NCBI GenBank assembly: GCA_038496675.1
Contig: CM076653.1
Coordinates: 18,148,271-18,212,270 of the forward strand
Source: Rachycentron canadum
Taxonomy: Eukaryota; Chordata; Actinopteri; Carangiformes; Rachycentridae
DNA length: 64,000 nucleotides
Direction of reading: 5' to 3'
This document shows positions 53,601-64,000 of this stretch, in pieces (the stretch's first letter is position 1; every line of letters starts with the position of its first letter). The notes beneath the pieces were generated by a model. It searched no databases, was not told where the DNA came from, and saw only the letters and a program-made list of their open reading frames with translations. A program made the translations under genes and the position numbers.

Positions 53601-55077
53601 TTGCAATGGTGCAAATCAAAACACAGCCTCTTTAAAGTATTAACATGTTTTGAAGTTTGTTTTATATTTTCAGCATATTTGACATAAATTGTTTATCTAT
53701 TTACAAAGCTTTGTCATTAGTGATTTTCCACTGAACCCTTAAGATGCTGTGTGTTTTGTGCCATTTGTCTGCTGGAAAATGCTGATGTACAAATTGAACT
53801 GAAAAGCTTGTTACTTAATCCTCTGTTGCCACCTATTCCTTAACTATAGAGCCTGGTGCATTTCATCCCAATGCAAAGTTCTGCATCGCGCTGCCCCCCA
53901 CAAACACATCCCCAGTAATTCCTGCCAAGCCAGAGATTTAGACTGAACAGCTATTAGGGCGTCACTTTCTGTTGCGCCAGCTTCTATCCTGCTCTGGAAA
54001 TGCTGCTCACCACATTATTTCCTATTACTAGCATCTTTTCTTAAATCAGCATTTCATTCTTTTTTTTTTTTTCTATTTACTGAAACAATCTTTACATTAT
54101 GTAGGGGAAGTTAAACTCCAGGCTTGGCCAATAATTTTACTGTATATTGCTGACAATATGACGATGCCTGCTGCAACTTGTGAGTCATATTTCCAAGGAG
54201 TCCCTTTCCTTCCTCTCATCCAAGATTCAGTCAAAACCCTAATATCAATTTTGACATATTCCATGAAAATGTTTTGATTAACTGTAGCTAATTAAATTGA
54301 AATACACAAAAAGGGTCTTAATACATAAATGAAAGTTATTTATGTCTCTCCAATGGAAGACTGACAGATTTCCATCCCTGGACTTTATTTCTAGAACATG
54401 GCAAGTGGCAAGTTCCTGCTGCAGGAGCAGAGCTGTTTCTTTTTTGCGCAAAGGAAATGTCAAATCATCACACAAATGTGATGAACCCAATATCCATATC
54501 CATGATACATCAAAACCTCGGCATGGCACAAAAATAACTGCAATACCTCAGGAGCAACCTCAGAAATCCCCTTAATTGAGCAATATCTTCATTCCTGATC
54601 CATGTGCATCACCAAGGTGAAAAGGGACTGTGCAAGTTAAATGAAAGAAGAATTCATGATGTGTGGCGGCCTCTCTTACTCACCCTGGCTATTTCCCCTC
54701 TTGGCAGGGGCCAAATAGAGAATGTTAAATGAGGCAATTGTGTCCCGGAGGCAAAAAGAGGAAGAAAAAAAAAAAAAAGCAGGCAGTGCCCCTGCTCTCT
54801 GCTCCAACCCTGAGGAGCGTTCTGCAGTATGATGAGGTACATTCATGCACCCAGGCCTACCACTGCCCAACCAGCTCCAACCAGACCTAAGTTCCCATGA
54901 GAACAGGCTACTCCACCCTCTGCTCTGCACAATACACATGCAAAATGACCACTCATTAGATAAATCCCTAATGCACTGCTGCACAATGCAATGTATGGAA
55001 TGAGTCGAAACAAAAATGAACCGAATTTCAACTGCATTTCAGCACTCAAATGCCACAACTACCATTCATTTTCTTGT

Positions 55078-55534
55078 TGTGGAAAGTAACTAAGTTCATT
55101 CACCTGGGTAGTGTATTTACTGTAAGTATAATTTTGAGGTACAGGAACTCATATTTCATTTCAGTACTTAAATTGAAAGCAATTTAACACTTTTAATTTA
55201 CTACATTTCAGAGGCAAATATTTACTCCTCTACATTTATTGAACTGTTATAAACACTAACTATTTTTCATATTATGATTTTACATTCAAAATAATATAAG
55301 TCAGATTATTACCACTCACAACAGCAAATACTACTTGGTTTGATGAGTATGTTACATAAATATAATGTATCATAAACATATGAGCTATTTTCTTTCACAA
55401 TAAATACTTCATTTGCATTTTCTACTTTTACTTACGTCAATTTTAAATGCAGGACTTTTACTCGTAATGGAATATTTTCACCTTGTGGTATTTCAACTTT
55501 TACTTAAGTAAAGGATATGAATACACCACTGGTT
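55078..55534 (+). mobile_element. non-autonomous element, AGTAACTAAGTAC family, best copy
   Basis: The copy begins TGTGGAAAGTAACTAAGTTC, contains TTTTGAGGTAC, CTACATTTCAGAGGCAAATA and GCAGGACTTTTACTCGTAAT, and ends TTTTACTTAAGTAAAGGATA then TGAATACACCACTGG. This order is that of a short interspersed repeat found in many percomorph genomes. It has no coding capacity. The class (MITE-like) is inferred from size and ends. Confidence 0.78.
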
Positions 55535-57843
55535 ATAGGGTAGTAATAAAAAAATGCCCAACATAAGTTCTCAGAGTCCAAACTAATAATCTTAATAAGA
55601 CTAATAGTCTTAATTTGCCCAGTCAGGAACCAAAAACCAGAATAAATTCACTTTATTGTCATAGAAGAAACGTGTATCAGAGAATTTCTAGTTAATATCA
55701 ATCGTCAACATCTTTGCCAATGAACTTTCAGTTGATTGATTAATCCGCAGTGGACTTGAGAGAGCTCCATAAACAGTAAATTGCAGGACATAGTATAGTG
55801 TGTCTGAGGCCTGGAGAAATACCAGGATGTAGAGTGTGCTCTGTTAACATTCTATGGCGGTGGCTGCAGGAAACTGATCTCCCCTGCAGTCCCACATTGT
55901 CAGCTATACAGACATACTCCACGGTGACACCTCTGATAATCAAAGCTTTGTCTGGGTCTTAAAAGGACGTACTTGAACAACAGCGAGACCAGAGGCCCTC
56001 TTTGCTGTAATGGCCTTTGGACATCAATATTTAAATCTTACATCTCTGTTGTGATTAGAATGCTGCCTTTCTCCCTGTTTTTTCACGCCCTCTCTCCTGA
56101 AACAACAAGGTGGGGGTGAAAAAAGGCTTAAATCGATGATCTTTGAGTCTAAACTAGATTCCTAAGCAGTTTGCCACTCTCAGCAGCAAGATAAGATAAA
56201 CTCTCTTTGACCTAAGAGATGAAGTTGCCATGACGATCAGGGAGTCCACTTTCTCTATTGATATTTTGCTGATGTAACAACAAATGGAACTAGATCCTGC
56301 TCTTGATAATGGTGATTAATTAATACCGATATTGATCCCTACAAGCAAGAGACAAGGCTATTAACTTAAAGCAGACTGAAAGTCAATTGTTACCCGGGGG
56401 CTCAGTGGGCATCATTGATATAAAATCTAACTAAACAGAGAGGAATATGGCTGGAGACAGAAATGTAAAAATTAAAAAGGAAAAACGTGAAAACGGTCAG
56501 CAGGACCACAAGCCGCATTCGGTTTTGATCTGTACATATTTCTAAAATTAACATTTTGTTCACAGTGGCGACAGTTACAGAAATGAAATGAAAACGCACA
56601 ATGGTGACAGCTTGAACCAGCGGTTATTGGAATAATAGCAGTGGAATTCAGGAAAGAGGAAGATAAAGAGGAAGCTGCGTGAGGAAGTGACCTCCACCTT
56701 TGCAGCCACCCTGCCCACATTTCACACTGCTGTCCAGGCACTGCGAGCTACAGCGACAGAGAGGGCAGGATTAGGCACCGTCAGTCCATCGTCTGCCAAC
56801 CCAAGCTCATCACACACATCACACAGCACAGTTTTCAACAAAGGAAACAGCAGCTGCTATACATTCCTCTCCCTATAGCAGCAAAGCCTGTGATATAAGC
56901 AGTAATAGGAGCACTACACATGCACAAAGCCATTCATTATTAAAAAAAAAAAAAAAAAAAAAAAATTTACTTTAGACACAACAGAAAAAAAAACATTACA
57001 AGGAGATGACATTCATCTGCATTGTTGTTTTGTGTCAAAAGTGAGGAGGCAATTGGGGATCCTTCAGCTAAGACGAGGCAACGGCACAAGCTGTTATTGG
57101 CAGGGAACAGATGTTTGAGGGAAAGTTGGCATTCAACAACCATTCTTCTTCTGACAGAAATCAACAAGAGAAACACAAGAGACATGGCGTGATTGTCACC
57201 CAATGAAAGAGAGACCCTTAAATATACAGGGAGGCTGGCATGCAAACATTTTTTTTTTTTTGATTTTACACCCCCAAAACATCTGACTGCTGGAGTTGCC
57301 AGCATTTGCGGGCCAAGGGTGAAATGCAGTGTATACAACTTCCCCAGCATCAGCACTCTTTCTATATACAAGAGAAGCAAAGCTGAGCTAAGTTGTAGGA
57401 AATATGGATGAGGAGTCTGTTCCCTGAGAGAAAAAAACACATCAAGCTAACACCTCTGATCCCTCTGCTAAAACACATAGCCACATGCTCATCGCACAAA
57501 CTGTACATGCACAAATGTATACACAAGCAAACATACAGACAAATTCAGATACAGGATTTTGGCAGTCAATTCAGTAAACACTCCCCTTATCCCTTACTAC
57601 TGTAATCTGCCTCTGATAAATGCCCCTCAAAGATAGAAATGTCACCTGATATGATAAACAGTGTTCTGACGTTACATAAAGTGGCCTTATGCTAAGGAGT
57701 TGGAGAGATTAACTGGAGAGCAGAGATAGAAAAAAAATAAATAAAAAACTGTCGCTACGATAAAAAGCTGATTTTTTTTCATTCGAGCAAAAAGCCTTGT
57801 TTGGATGTAGTTCAGCTCCAAACTGACTAGTTCAGGAAACAGG

Positions 57844-57884
57844 CACCTTATTATTATTATCATTATTATTGTTATTATTATTAT
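57844..57884. repeat. ATT/TTA trinucleotide repeat
   Basis: Imperfect TTA units with single-base interruptions. Confidence 0.85.
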
Positions 57885-58937
57885 TTTAATCCAAGGGCTG
57901 CATGCACAATACATTGGACTTAAGCTAACTTAAAGGTCAGTACATTCTGTAGCAGGAAACAATTACAACCACATAACACCCAGGCAGTTGCATTAAATGT
58001 TTTCCTCCAGCATCACATTCCTCAAAGGGCATAATGTGAAATATATCAGTGAGACAATGCAGCTAAGGAAATATGATGGGAATAACAATATTTACCACAA
58101 CGTCACTATCCTCTATTCCAATTGCTTCCACAAGGTGTTGAAATAAAAAATTGAAAAATAACAAAAAGGCATTACTGCGCACTGCAGTGAACCAGCTTTA
58201 CAGATGTGAGATCACTATCACATGAGTAGATTAGGTATTTTGACAGTGTGACACAGTGGGAAGCTCTGTGGACTTGCCACTCGGGTGCTGTACAAACTTA
58301 CAGTAAGAGAGCAGTATAATCACTACAGTATGGTGCTTGATTCTGGTTGGACACCGTTGAGAGGAAGAGCCGAAGGAAGCAACATGAATTCTCAGACGGT
58401 CCATATGGTGAAAGCAACAGTAAAGGGGAGAACACTAAGTCAGTTTAATAAGCACATTTGACATTAGATGTCTGCGCATGGCCTCAGAGGGCCGCTTCAA
58501 TATGTTCCCATAAACACTGGTGAAGGCACGCTCCCTACATCATCCAGATTCCCCTTTACGCTGTGAAACTTTGGGGGGCAATTTTACAGAAAAATTACTC
58601 TGAGGGTCCTGGTTTCAATTCAGCCTGTTCATATCTTTCCTTCCTATTAAGCATCAAAATGTTCTCCTCTCAGTACGAATAGAGGTATGGACACCACCAG
58701 CAGCCAGGGAGAGGCGGGGGGGGGAGGGTGGGTTGGTTGGAGGAGGAGGACAGGGAGGAGAGGAGGGAGGGAGAAGAGAGGATAGAGGGAGCTTGGTGGA
58801 ATTCACACATCATATTACAGCAGCTAATCGCAATCCGCAGAGCATCAGCGATATTTTCATCATTCCTGTCAAATTCTACTGACCTGCCTTGGAACAGCTA
58901 ACAATCTGGGCAATTTATTGGCATATTGGCACGGGGT

Positions 58938-59462
58938 GATAAGGCTAAAAACAACAGCAGCTAGCAGCTGGCCCTGGGAGATGAGCTGATAACATTGATA
59001 TGTGCTCCCACACAAAACACCTCCACCACTATCTCCTCTTTCTATCAAACTCTTATTACAATAAAAGTGTATAGGGGTTTTTCGCTTTCTTAGAAAAGCA
59101 ACAAGGGGAGGGGGATACGGGGGGGGGGGCAGGAATATATATTTATATATAAAAAAAATCAGATGTAACGTTTCACAGAAAAAAAACAAGGGGGGAAAAT
59201 ACATAATTTATCACTGTATTATCGGGATATCCAGGCAGCCTAATCAAGGAGCACTGAGTGACTATTTTTTGCCTTATCATCCAAAGTGGTGGAAACGGAG
59301 AAGGAATTATCAGCCAGCTGCAGATTGCTGGGCTGGAATTTTAATGGTAATAATCGGGTTTCTGATGGTATATCTTCTCTGCTTATCTTTCCCATTATCT
59401 GGCCTTATCTCCCCAGTCATCGGAGCAAATTAATGGTGCTCTTTCAGCATCGCCTTTTTATC
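58938..59462. promoter_or_regulatory. GATA-motif cluster, candidate intronic enhancer
   Basis: TTATC (GATAA on the coding strand) occurs at 59208, 59219, 59274, 59307, 59383, 59395, 59405 and 59458, all in the same orientation, and GATAA on the plus strand at 58938 and 58988. Three of them are TTATCT, the full AGATAA core. An E-box CAGCTG lies at 59315, three bases from the site at 59307. About one such 5-mer per 500 bases is expected by chance on both strands. FOG2 is a cofactor of GATA4/5/6, so feedback by GATA factors is plausible. Enhancer activity is inferred. Confidence 0.45.
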
Positions 59463-60729
59463 ACCGCTCAGAGAGCACCCAAGGGGAAAGAATAAGCAAA
59501 ATATTAAAATACTGCATAAATCACAATTTTAGATAACAGTCCAATGTATGCAGGGAGGGGGGGCGGGGGCTGCGCCCAACAACCTTTTTGTCCTTTAGAA
59601 TGACTGTCTGTGCTGACTTTCTGTGCTCTGCCTCCTCGGCCTTTTTCCCAGAGTTCCCGGGGTAGAAGAGAGGATCTAGGCTCCCCGTGACCTTTCTGTT
59701 TCTAACTAGGGCTTGATTATGCAGTACGGCTGCACACGGGCTCAGTATTAACAAGATCTTACACATGACATACTAATTCACAGAAGGCCGGGTCACAATG
59801 ATGAAGGCGCAACACAAACCTTCGACGTTCCATTGCTCAACAACAAAATTTGGATGCTATGATGGGATTGGTCCAAAGATGAGTGGGCCTATCACGTCAT
59901 ATGGTGTCGTGCCTCTTTGTTGATTAGAAATGGTTGCGGGTTTACGATGAATGCCAGCAACAAAAAAAGAAACACACTCTCAGACAAAAAACAAATAAAA
60001 ACTCAAAGATTGTTAAAATAAAATAATCTTCCTGCTCCAAAATAATTCTTTCTCTTGAGAGTTTGAGGCAACAACTGTACCAAGCTTCTCTACACTGTAT
60101 AAAAAATAGGTGGATTTATTCACAAAAAAAAAAAATTTAACAGAATTATTTTTCAGTAAAATGTAACATGTTTCAAATGTTGCACGAGTTTTTTTTAAAA
60201 TAACTGAAAAAATGAATTATATTCATTTATTTTCACAGTAATAAAATGTACAGTAAATAATGAAAATACTGATAAATCCTAATTTTCTAGACCTGAAAAA
60301 ATCCAGACTCAAAACAACAAAAATGTCTTAAAAACTTTAAAAACTTTTTACGAGCCATACATAATCAAAAAGTGAACAGCTACAGCTACGTGTGGAATAA
60401 AACAAGGTGACACCAAGTCTCCTCTGTGGCTCAATCTGTCTAACACAAATGTAATAAAAACCTCTTCTATACCAACACATGGCCTCATGATTTCATGCAT
60501 GTGAGCTCACACACACGCCAACACTCACACCTACGCACGTGCACACACATATTACACACTTTGCCCTAGTTCTGAATTGTCTTGAAACACATATAAACAG
60601 TGTGATAGTGTGGTCCTACAAACTGCTGCATGTAGTTTGATATTTGATATTTTGACACCAAACTAACCACAGGCTGCTTTGACAGCAGCAGCACACAGTG
60701 GGCAAACTGAAAGCACACATACACACTGT

Positions 60730-60731
<2 letters not shown>

Positions 60732-60765
<34 letters not shown>
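60732..60765. repeat. CA microsatellite
   Basis: Seventeen AC units. Confidence 0.96.
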
Positions 60766-60769
<4 letters not shown>

Positions 60770-61313
60770 ACACATACACACACTCAGATGTCACTGTATC
60801 TGCAATGTGAAAGTGTTTATGTGCTTGTGTATGTGTGTGGGTGTGCATGTGTGATATTATAGCTAGATCTACAGGCTCTTTAAAATCATGAAAATTATCA
60901 AAAGTGTCTGAATTTAAAAATATTCAATTTGACTAAAATGCAACAATATGAATATGACACACTTTTGAATTAATGCAGGCCATGAGGTTACACTCATTAA
61001 AATACCCCTGCATTAAAACAACAAATAATACTGCACTATATTTTGGGGGAAAGCAGCTTTAATGTTCACTTACATTTGAAAAGCAAGTATGTGGAGACTG
61101 TGTTGCTGAGGGGGAAGGTGAACTCTGTCCCCAGAGTAAAGCTACACATCAGTTCAGTTAAAATGAAAAGATGCCACAACTGCCTCTGCTCCGTTCCTGC
61201 AACAACACGAGGTGCAACTATCAATCAGTATTTATCATCCACCCATTATGGGCTATTCTGCCAAGTTTGGACAAAGGTGTGTGTGCATGTATTTATGTAC
61301 ACACACCTGCAAG

Positions 61314-61316
<3 letters not shown>

Positions 61317-61372
<56 letters not shown>

Positions 61373-61431
61373 AGGGGGAAATATTACGAGTGTGTGAGGG
61401 TGTTGTGGTGTGTGTGTGTGTGTGTGTGTGT
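61317..61431. repeat. two TG microsatellites
   Basis: GT tracts at 61317-61369 (about 26 units) and 61408-61431 (about 12 units), separated by unique sequence. Confidence 0.95.
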
Positions 61432-61775
61432 AAGACACGTGTGTGTCTAGATGTCACGAATAAAAACATTTAATGGCAACACAATTCAAAAAGAGGTCGG
61501 CCTTTTACACCAGCCTCGTGGTGCTGCTTCATTATTTATCAGCGGCCTATAATTTAGAATTACTGCTGATTAACTGGCAGCCGACAGCCTCACAGGAGAG
61601 GAGTGTGCACGCTCGGTCAAAGTGATGCACTGATACACAATTTTGGCACGGAAACTACAATAGCGTCACATCAAACACACAAACCAAATAACTTCATTTT
61701 GCTACAACTTGGCAGCAGCGGTGAAACTTTTCAGCCAGCAGCACCGTGGGATTTGGATTGTACATCACATCTTCA

Positions 61776-61862
61776 CAAAAAAAAAAAACAAAAAAAAAAA
61801 AGCAAAAAAAAAAACAAAAAAACAAAAAAAAACAACAACAACAACTACAACAAAAAAAACCC
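61776..61862. repeat. A-rich/AAC low-complexity tract
   Basis: A runs interrupted by C and by AAC units. It lies about 155-240 bases into intron 1, and is U-rich in the transcript. Confidence 0.9.
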
Positions 61863-62016
61863 CACTAAATAGGTGCGGAGGGAGACTGGAGCGTGTGGAC
61901 CGTGACTGAGCGCCGCTGAATCGGCTTCAGCGCGGCCACTATCATCCCAGTGTCCTGTAACTCCAATCAGCCTGGAAACGCGTGAGGCGGCGACACAAGA
62001 TGAGGGAAAAACTTAC

Positions 62017-62056
62017 GTTTGATCTGCCTGGGGTTGCTCTGCTTCCTTCGGGACAT
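62017..62056 (-). CDS. zfpm2: zfpm2 (FOG2) coding exon 1
   Basis: This exon encodes the N-terminus of FOG2, a nuclear multi-zinc-finger cofactor that binds the N-terminal finger of GATA4/5/6 and mostly represses their targets in heart, gonad and other mesoderm. The exon reads MSRRKQSNPRQIK plus the first base of codon 14 (R). This is the FOG repression motif that recruits the NuRD complex through RBBP4/7. I chose the ATG at 62056 because the motif is known to sit at the extreme N-terminus in FOG1 and FOG2; the base at -3 is G, a good Kozak match. The reading frame stays open upstream to another ATG at 62206, which would add 50 unrelated residues. The exon ends in AAAC followed by a strong GTAAGT donor at 62016, phase 1. 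The 5' UTR must extend upstream, but its limit is not visible. Identity is very secure; the a/b paralogue is not resolved. Confidence 0.95.
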
Positions 62057-62263
62057 GCCTGCTGTGCGGCTGGTCAGTGAATCCAGGTGTAGTACTGACA
62101 GATCGATAGGTTTTGGTTCATCCAAGCAGCCGGTTTGGGGGTTTTTGTCTGATGGAAATTGAGAAAGAAAAAGAAGAAGAAGGGGGCACCAGTACTTTTT
62201 ACGCACAAGTCTATCGTTCCGTCTGTCTTTCCTTTATCTTTCTCGTCTCTCTGGCTCTGGCTC

Positions 62264-62267
<4 letters not shown>

Positions 62268-62311
<44 letters not shown>

Positions 62312-62395
62312 CCTCTCTCACACATACACACCCTCGGTCTCTCTCTCTCTCCCCCCCTCGGTCTCTCTCTCTCTCTCTCTCACTCTTTCTCAGCA
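62268..62395. repeat. CT-rich tract in the leader/promoter region
   Basis: CT blocks at about 62268-62318 and 62337-62395, which read as GA on the coding strand. Depending on the transcription start, the tract is either 5' UTR or promoter. Confidence 0.9.
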
Positions 62396-62399
62396 CCGT

Positions 62400-62590
62400 T
62401 CTCCGTGATGAGGCTGCACTTCGACGCGATCCGCACGGACTGACTGGGGAGGTGAAAGCGTTTCGCGCTTTTGTTTGAAGATAACGTTTGTTCCTCCCCG
62501 GGTACCGTAGCCGCGGCTTCGTGAACTTCACTTGATCCACAATTACTTTAACTCCCACTAATTAATTAGCGTCGCCCTTAATTAGCGCCT
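62400..62590 (-). promoter_or_regulatory. zfpm2: putative zfpm2 core/proximal promoter
   Basis: About 15 CpG dinucleotides occur between 62400 and 62520, far above the surrounding sequence, followed by three TAATTA cores within 26 bases. The stretch lies 340-530 bases upstream of the start codon, with a GA-rich tract (coding strand) in between. There is no obvious TATA box, as expected for a CpG-type promoter of a developmental gene. The exact start site is inferred, not seen. Confidence 0.4.
62562..62587. promoter_or_regulatory. duplicated homeodomain-type site
   Basis: TTAATTAGCG occurs at 62562-62571 and again at 62578-62587, exactly 16 bases apart, with an overlapping TAATTA at 62559. 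TAATTA is the core bound by many homeodomain proteins. The direct duplication this close to the zfpm2 promoter suggests a paired binding site; the factor is unknown. Confidence 0.35.
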
Positions 62591-63186
62591 GTGTTTTTGG
62601 GGTAAATATCAACAGAGATGGAGACAAACTGAGCTCCAGCCGTGATCTCCACCAGGCATCACAGTGACATGTAAACAAACGCCTTTATTTCAGGTGAACT
62701 GTGTTTCACACCTTTTCCTCTATGACCCTGCTGCCATCAGATCAGCTGCTTTACAACCATCCTTTAGAAAATAAGGGGGGTGTTCAATGAGACACACCGC
62801 GACAGCCCAGGGTGATTTAACAGCCTATAACATGTGATCCTACACAGATCTGAACCCGGGCTGGTTAAACACAGTTGCCCACTTGCTGCTTGGCTACTCA
62901 TTTTCCCATGATGCACCCTGAGAGTTGATCTGGATTGAGATGCCATGACTTAATGACTTCTTGGTAAAAGCTGGGTTCGGTGCCCATATTCTGTATTTTT
63001 GAAAAGCATGCATAAAATCTATTTACAGTAAACAGTAAATTACAGCCCAGTGTAAATTCTCTGAGCCTCATAGTCAAAAATGTGTTCAACCTTTTATTGT
63101 GAAACATATTCAAAATGTCATATAGCGACTCTCCAGTAAGAAAAATGACCCATGTTTATTTATTAATCATTATTTGGTAAATGAAC

Positions 63187-63189
<3 letters not shown>

Positions 63190-63240
<51 letters not shown>
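63190..63240. repeat. TA microsatellite
   Basis: About 25 uninterrupted TA units, self-complementary and able to extrude as a cruciform. A CA tract follows at 63279-63311. Confidence 0.96.
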
Positions 63241-63243
<3 letters not shown>

Positions 63244-64000
63244 CCAACCGCACTATTCACCCCACATCACTTCACACTACACACACACACACACACACAC
63301 GCACACACACAGACCTCACATCCTCTGGAGACAAACCAATCCCCAACAGCCAGAGGGTGACACCACAGCAGGCAAACTCATAACACTGATGTCCAAGTTG
63401 AGCTGCTGAGGCTGCTCTTTAAGGATGGAGTTCCAGTCCAAACGATGGCTGTCACTCCCAGCGCCACTGGACATGTGTGATCCCTTAAAGAAATCAGCCC
63501 AGTAATTTGTCATGCCAGACACCCAGTGATATTACTCAGTCAGCACAGCAGCTCACTTAAACAGTATAGGAAGAAGGCTGCTGTTATTGTGCCAATAATT
63601 CAGTTCAGGCCATGTCACAAAATTAAAACACTATTTTACTTTTCAGAACTGTGAACACCTGGTCAGGTAATTACATGAAAAGATCAGTGTTAGATAATTG
63701 TTTTGTTGTAACTTTGTTATGATCAAATCACATTTAGGGACTGTAACAAAATTATCAGGAGTGGTGGGGTTAGAAAAAGAGGAGGGGTTATGCACTATTT
63801 TCTTTTGGAAGAAGGGAGAATAAAACATTTTGAGAGCAGGGCAGGGCGTCTCTTCATCCCAAAAGGATATTTTATTTTATTCTTCCTTCATGAGATATAT
63901 CAAAGTGAAATATACTATCAAATATTTCCTTCAAAAATGTGTTGTGCTCACTAGGTCATGAAATGCATTTTGCTGTATCTATTTTGTTGTTTTTTGTTTT

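Larger units (their letters stand above)
30354..62016 (-). other. zfpm2: zfpm2 intron 1
   Basis: This 31,663-base first intron carries most of the long CA/TG repeats in the window, two degenerate copies of one mobile-element family (47415-47775 and 55078-55534), a CTG/CCG minisatellite (48772-48842), a CpG-rich island (about 50150-50640) and a dense group of GATA motifs (58938-59462). A weak, AT-rich repeat-like stretch lies at about 60085-60330. No nested gene could be supported. A long first intron full of candidate regulatory sequence is normal for a developmental regulator such as zfpm2. Confidence 0.88.
62057..64000 (-). other. zfpm2 5' UTR and upstream flank
   Basis: This is DNA upstream of the start codon. 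From the ATG outwards it holds a leader with upstream ATGs, a CT-rich tract (GA on the coding strand), a CpG-rich stretch (62400-62520), duplicated TTAATTAGCG sites (62562-62587), and further out a long TA tract (63190-63240) and a CA tract (63279-63311). The transcription start cannot be fixed from sequence alone. I see no neighbouring gene. Confidence 0.7.

Noticed and set aside
56967..57440. Minus-strand open frame of 157 codons
   Set aside because: It runs through A/T homopolymers, has no recognisable domain, and shows no splice or promoter context; it is compatible with chance.
60085..60330. Possible further teleost repeat starting ACACTGTATAAAAAAT
   Set aside because: The AT-rich sequence is too diverged to assign ends or family.
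6276..62056. Assignment to zfpm1 (FOG1) instead of zfpm2
   Set aside because: The N-terminal motif fits both, but the exon 2 acidic linker ending MEYFCNKG and the RRIHSRQQLPVGTTWGPF block fit ZFPM2.
62211..62558. Minus-strand open frame of 115 codons upstream of zfpm2
   Set aside because: Most of it is an Arg-Glu repeat from the GA tract; it is not a plausible protein.

Overview
This is animal nuclear DNA, almost certainly from a ray-finned fish and most likely a percomorph. It has very long introns, about twenty long CA/TG dinucleotide tracts, one assembly gap, no operon-like gene packing, and degenerate copies of three non-autonomous repeat families that I know as widespread in percomorph genomes.

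Only one gene can be supported: the 5' part of zfpm2 (FOG2, Friend-of-GATA 2) on the minus strand. Four coding exons were placed with consensus splice sites: exon 1 (62017-62056), exon 2 (30195-30353), exon 3 (22449-22550) and exon 4 (6276-6400). Spliced together they give 426 nt, an uninterrupted 142-residue N-terminus. It starts with the FOG repression motif MSRRKQSNPRQIKR, continues through an acidic linker, and enters the PR (SET-like) domain. Introns 1, 2 and 3 are all phase 1; intron 4 leaves in phase 0. The remaining exons (rest of the PR domain, zinc fingers, CtBP motif) must lie beyond base 1. I cannot tell whether this is the zfpm2a or zfpm2b paralogue.

Layout from right to left, which is the direction of transcription: upstream and promoter DNA (62057-64000) with a CpG-rich stretch, a GA/CT tract and a duplicated homeodomain-type site; exon 1; intron 1 (31.7 kb) with a dense GATA-motif cluster near 59 kb, a CpG-rich island near 50.2-50.6 kb, two degenerate mobile elements and most of the microsatellites; exon 2, whose 3' splice site directly abuts a (UG)16 repeat; intron 2 (7.6 kb) with a 396-base gap and one mobile element; exon 3; intron 3 (16 kb) with two mobile elements, G-quadruplex-prone DNA and a striking pair of back-to-back perfect hairpins; exon 4; and the start of intron 4.

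I found no convincing second protein gene, tRNA, rRNA, CRISPR array or autonomous transposon. The most interesting signals are non-coding: the TDP-43-type UG repeat at the exon 2 acceptor beside frame-neutral exons 2 and 3, the GATA-site cluster inside a gene for a GATA cofactor, the double hairpin, and the intronic CpG island. Family names and protein comparisons come from recognition, not from a database search.
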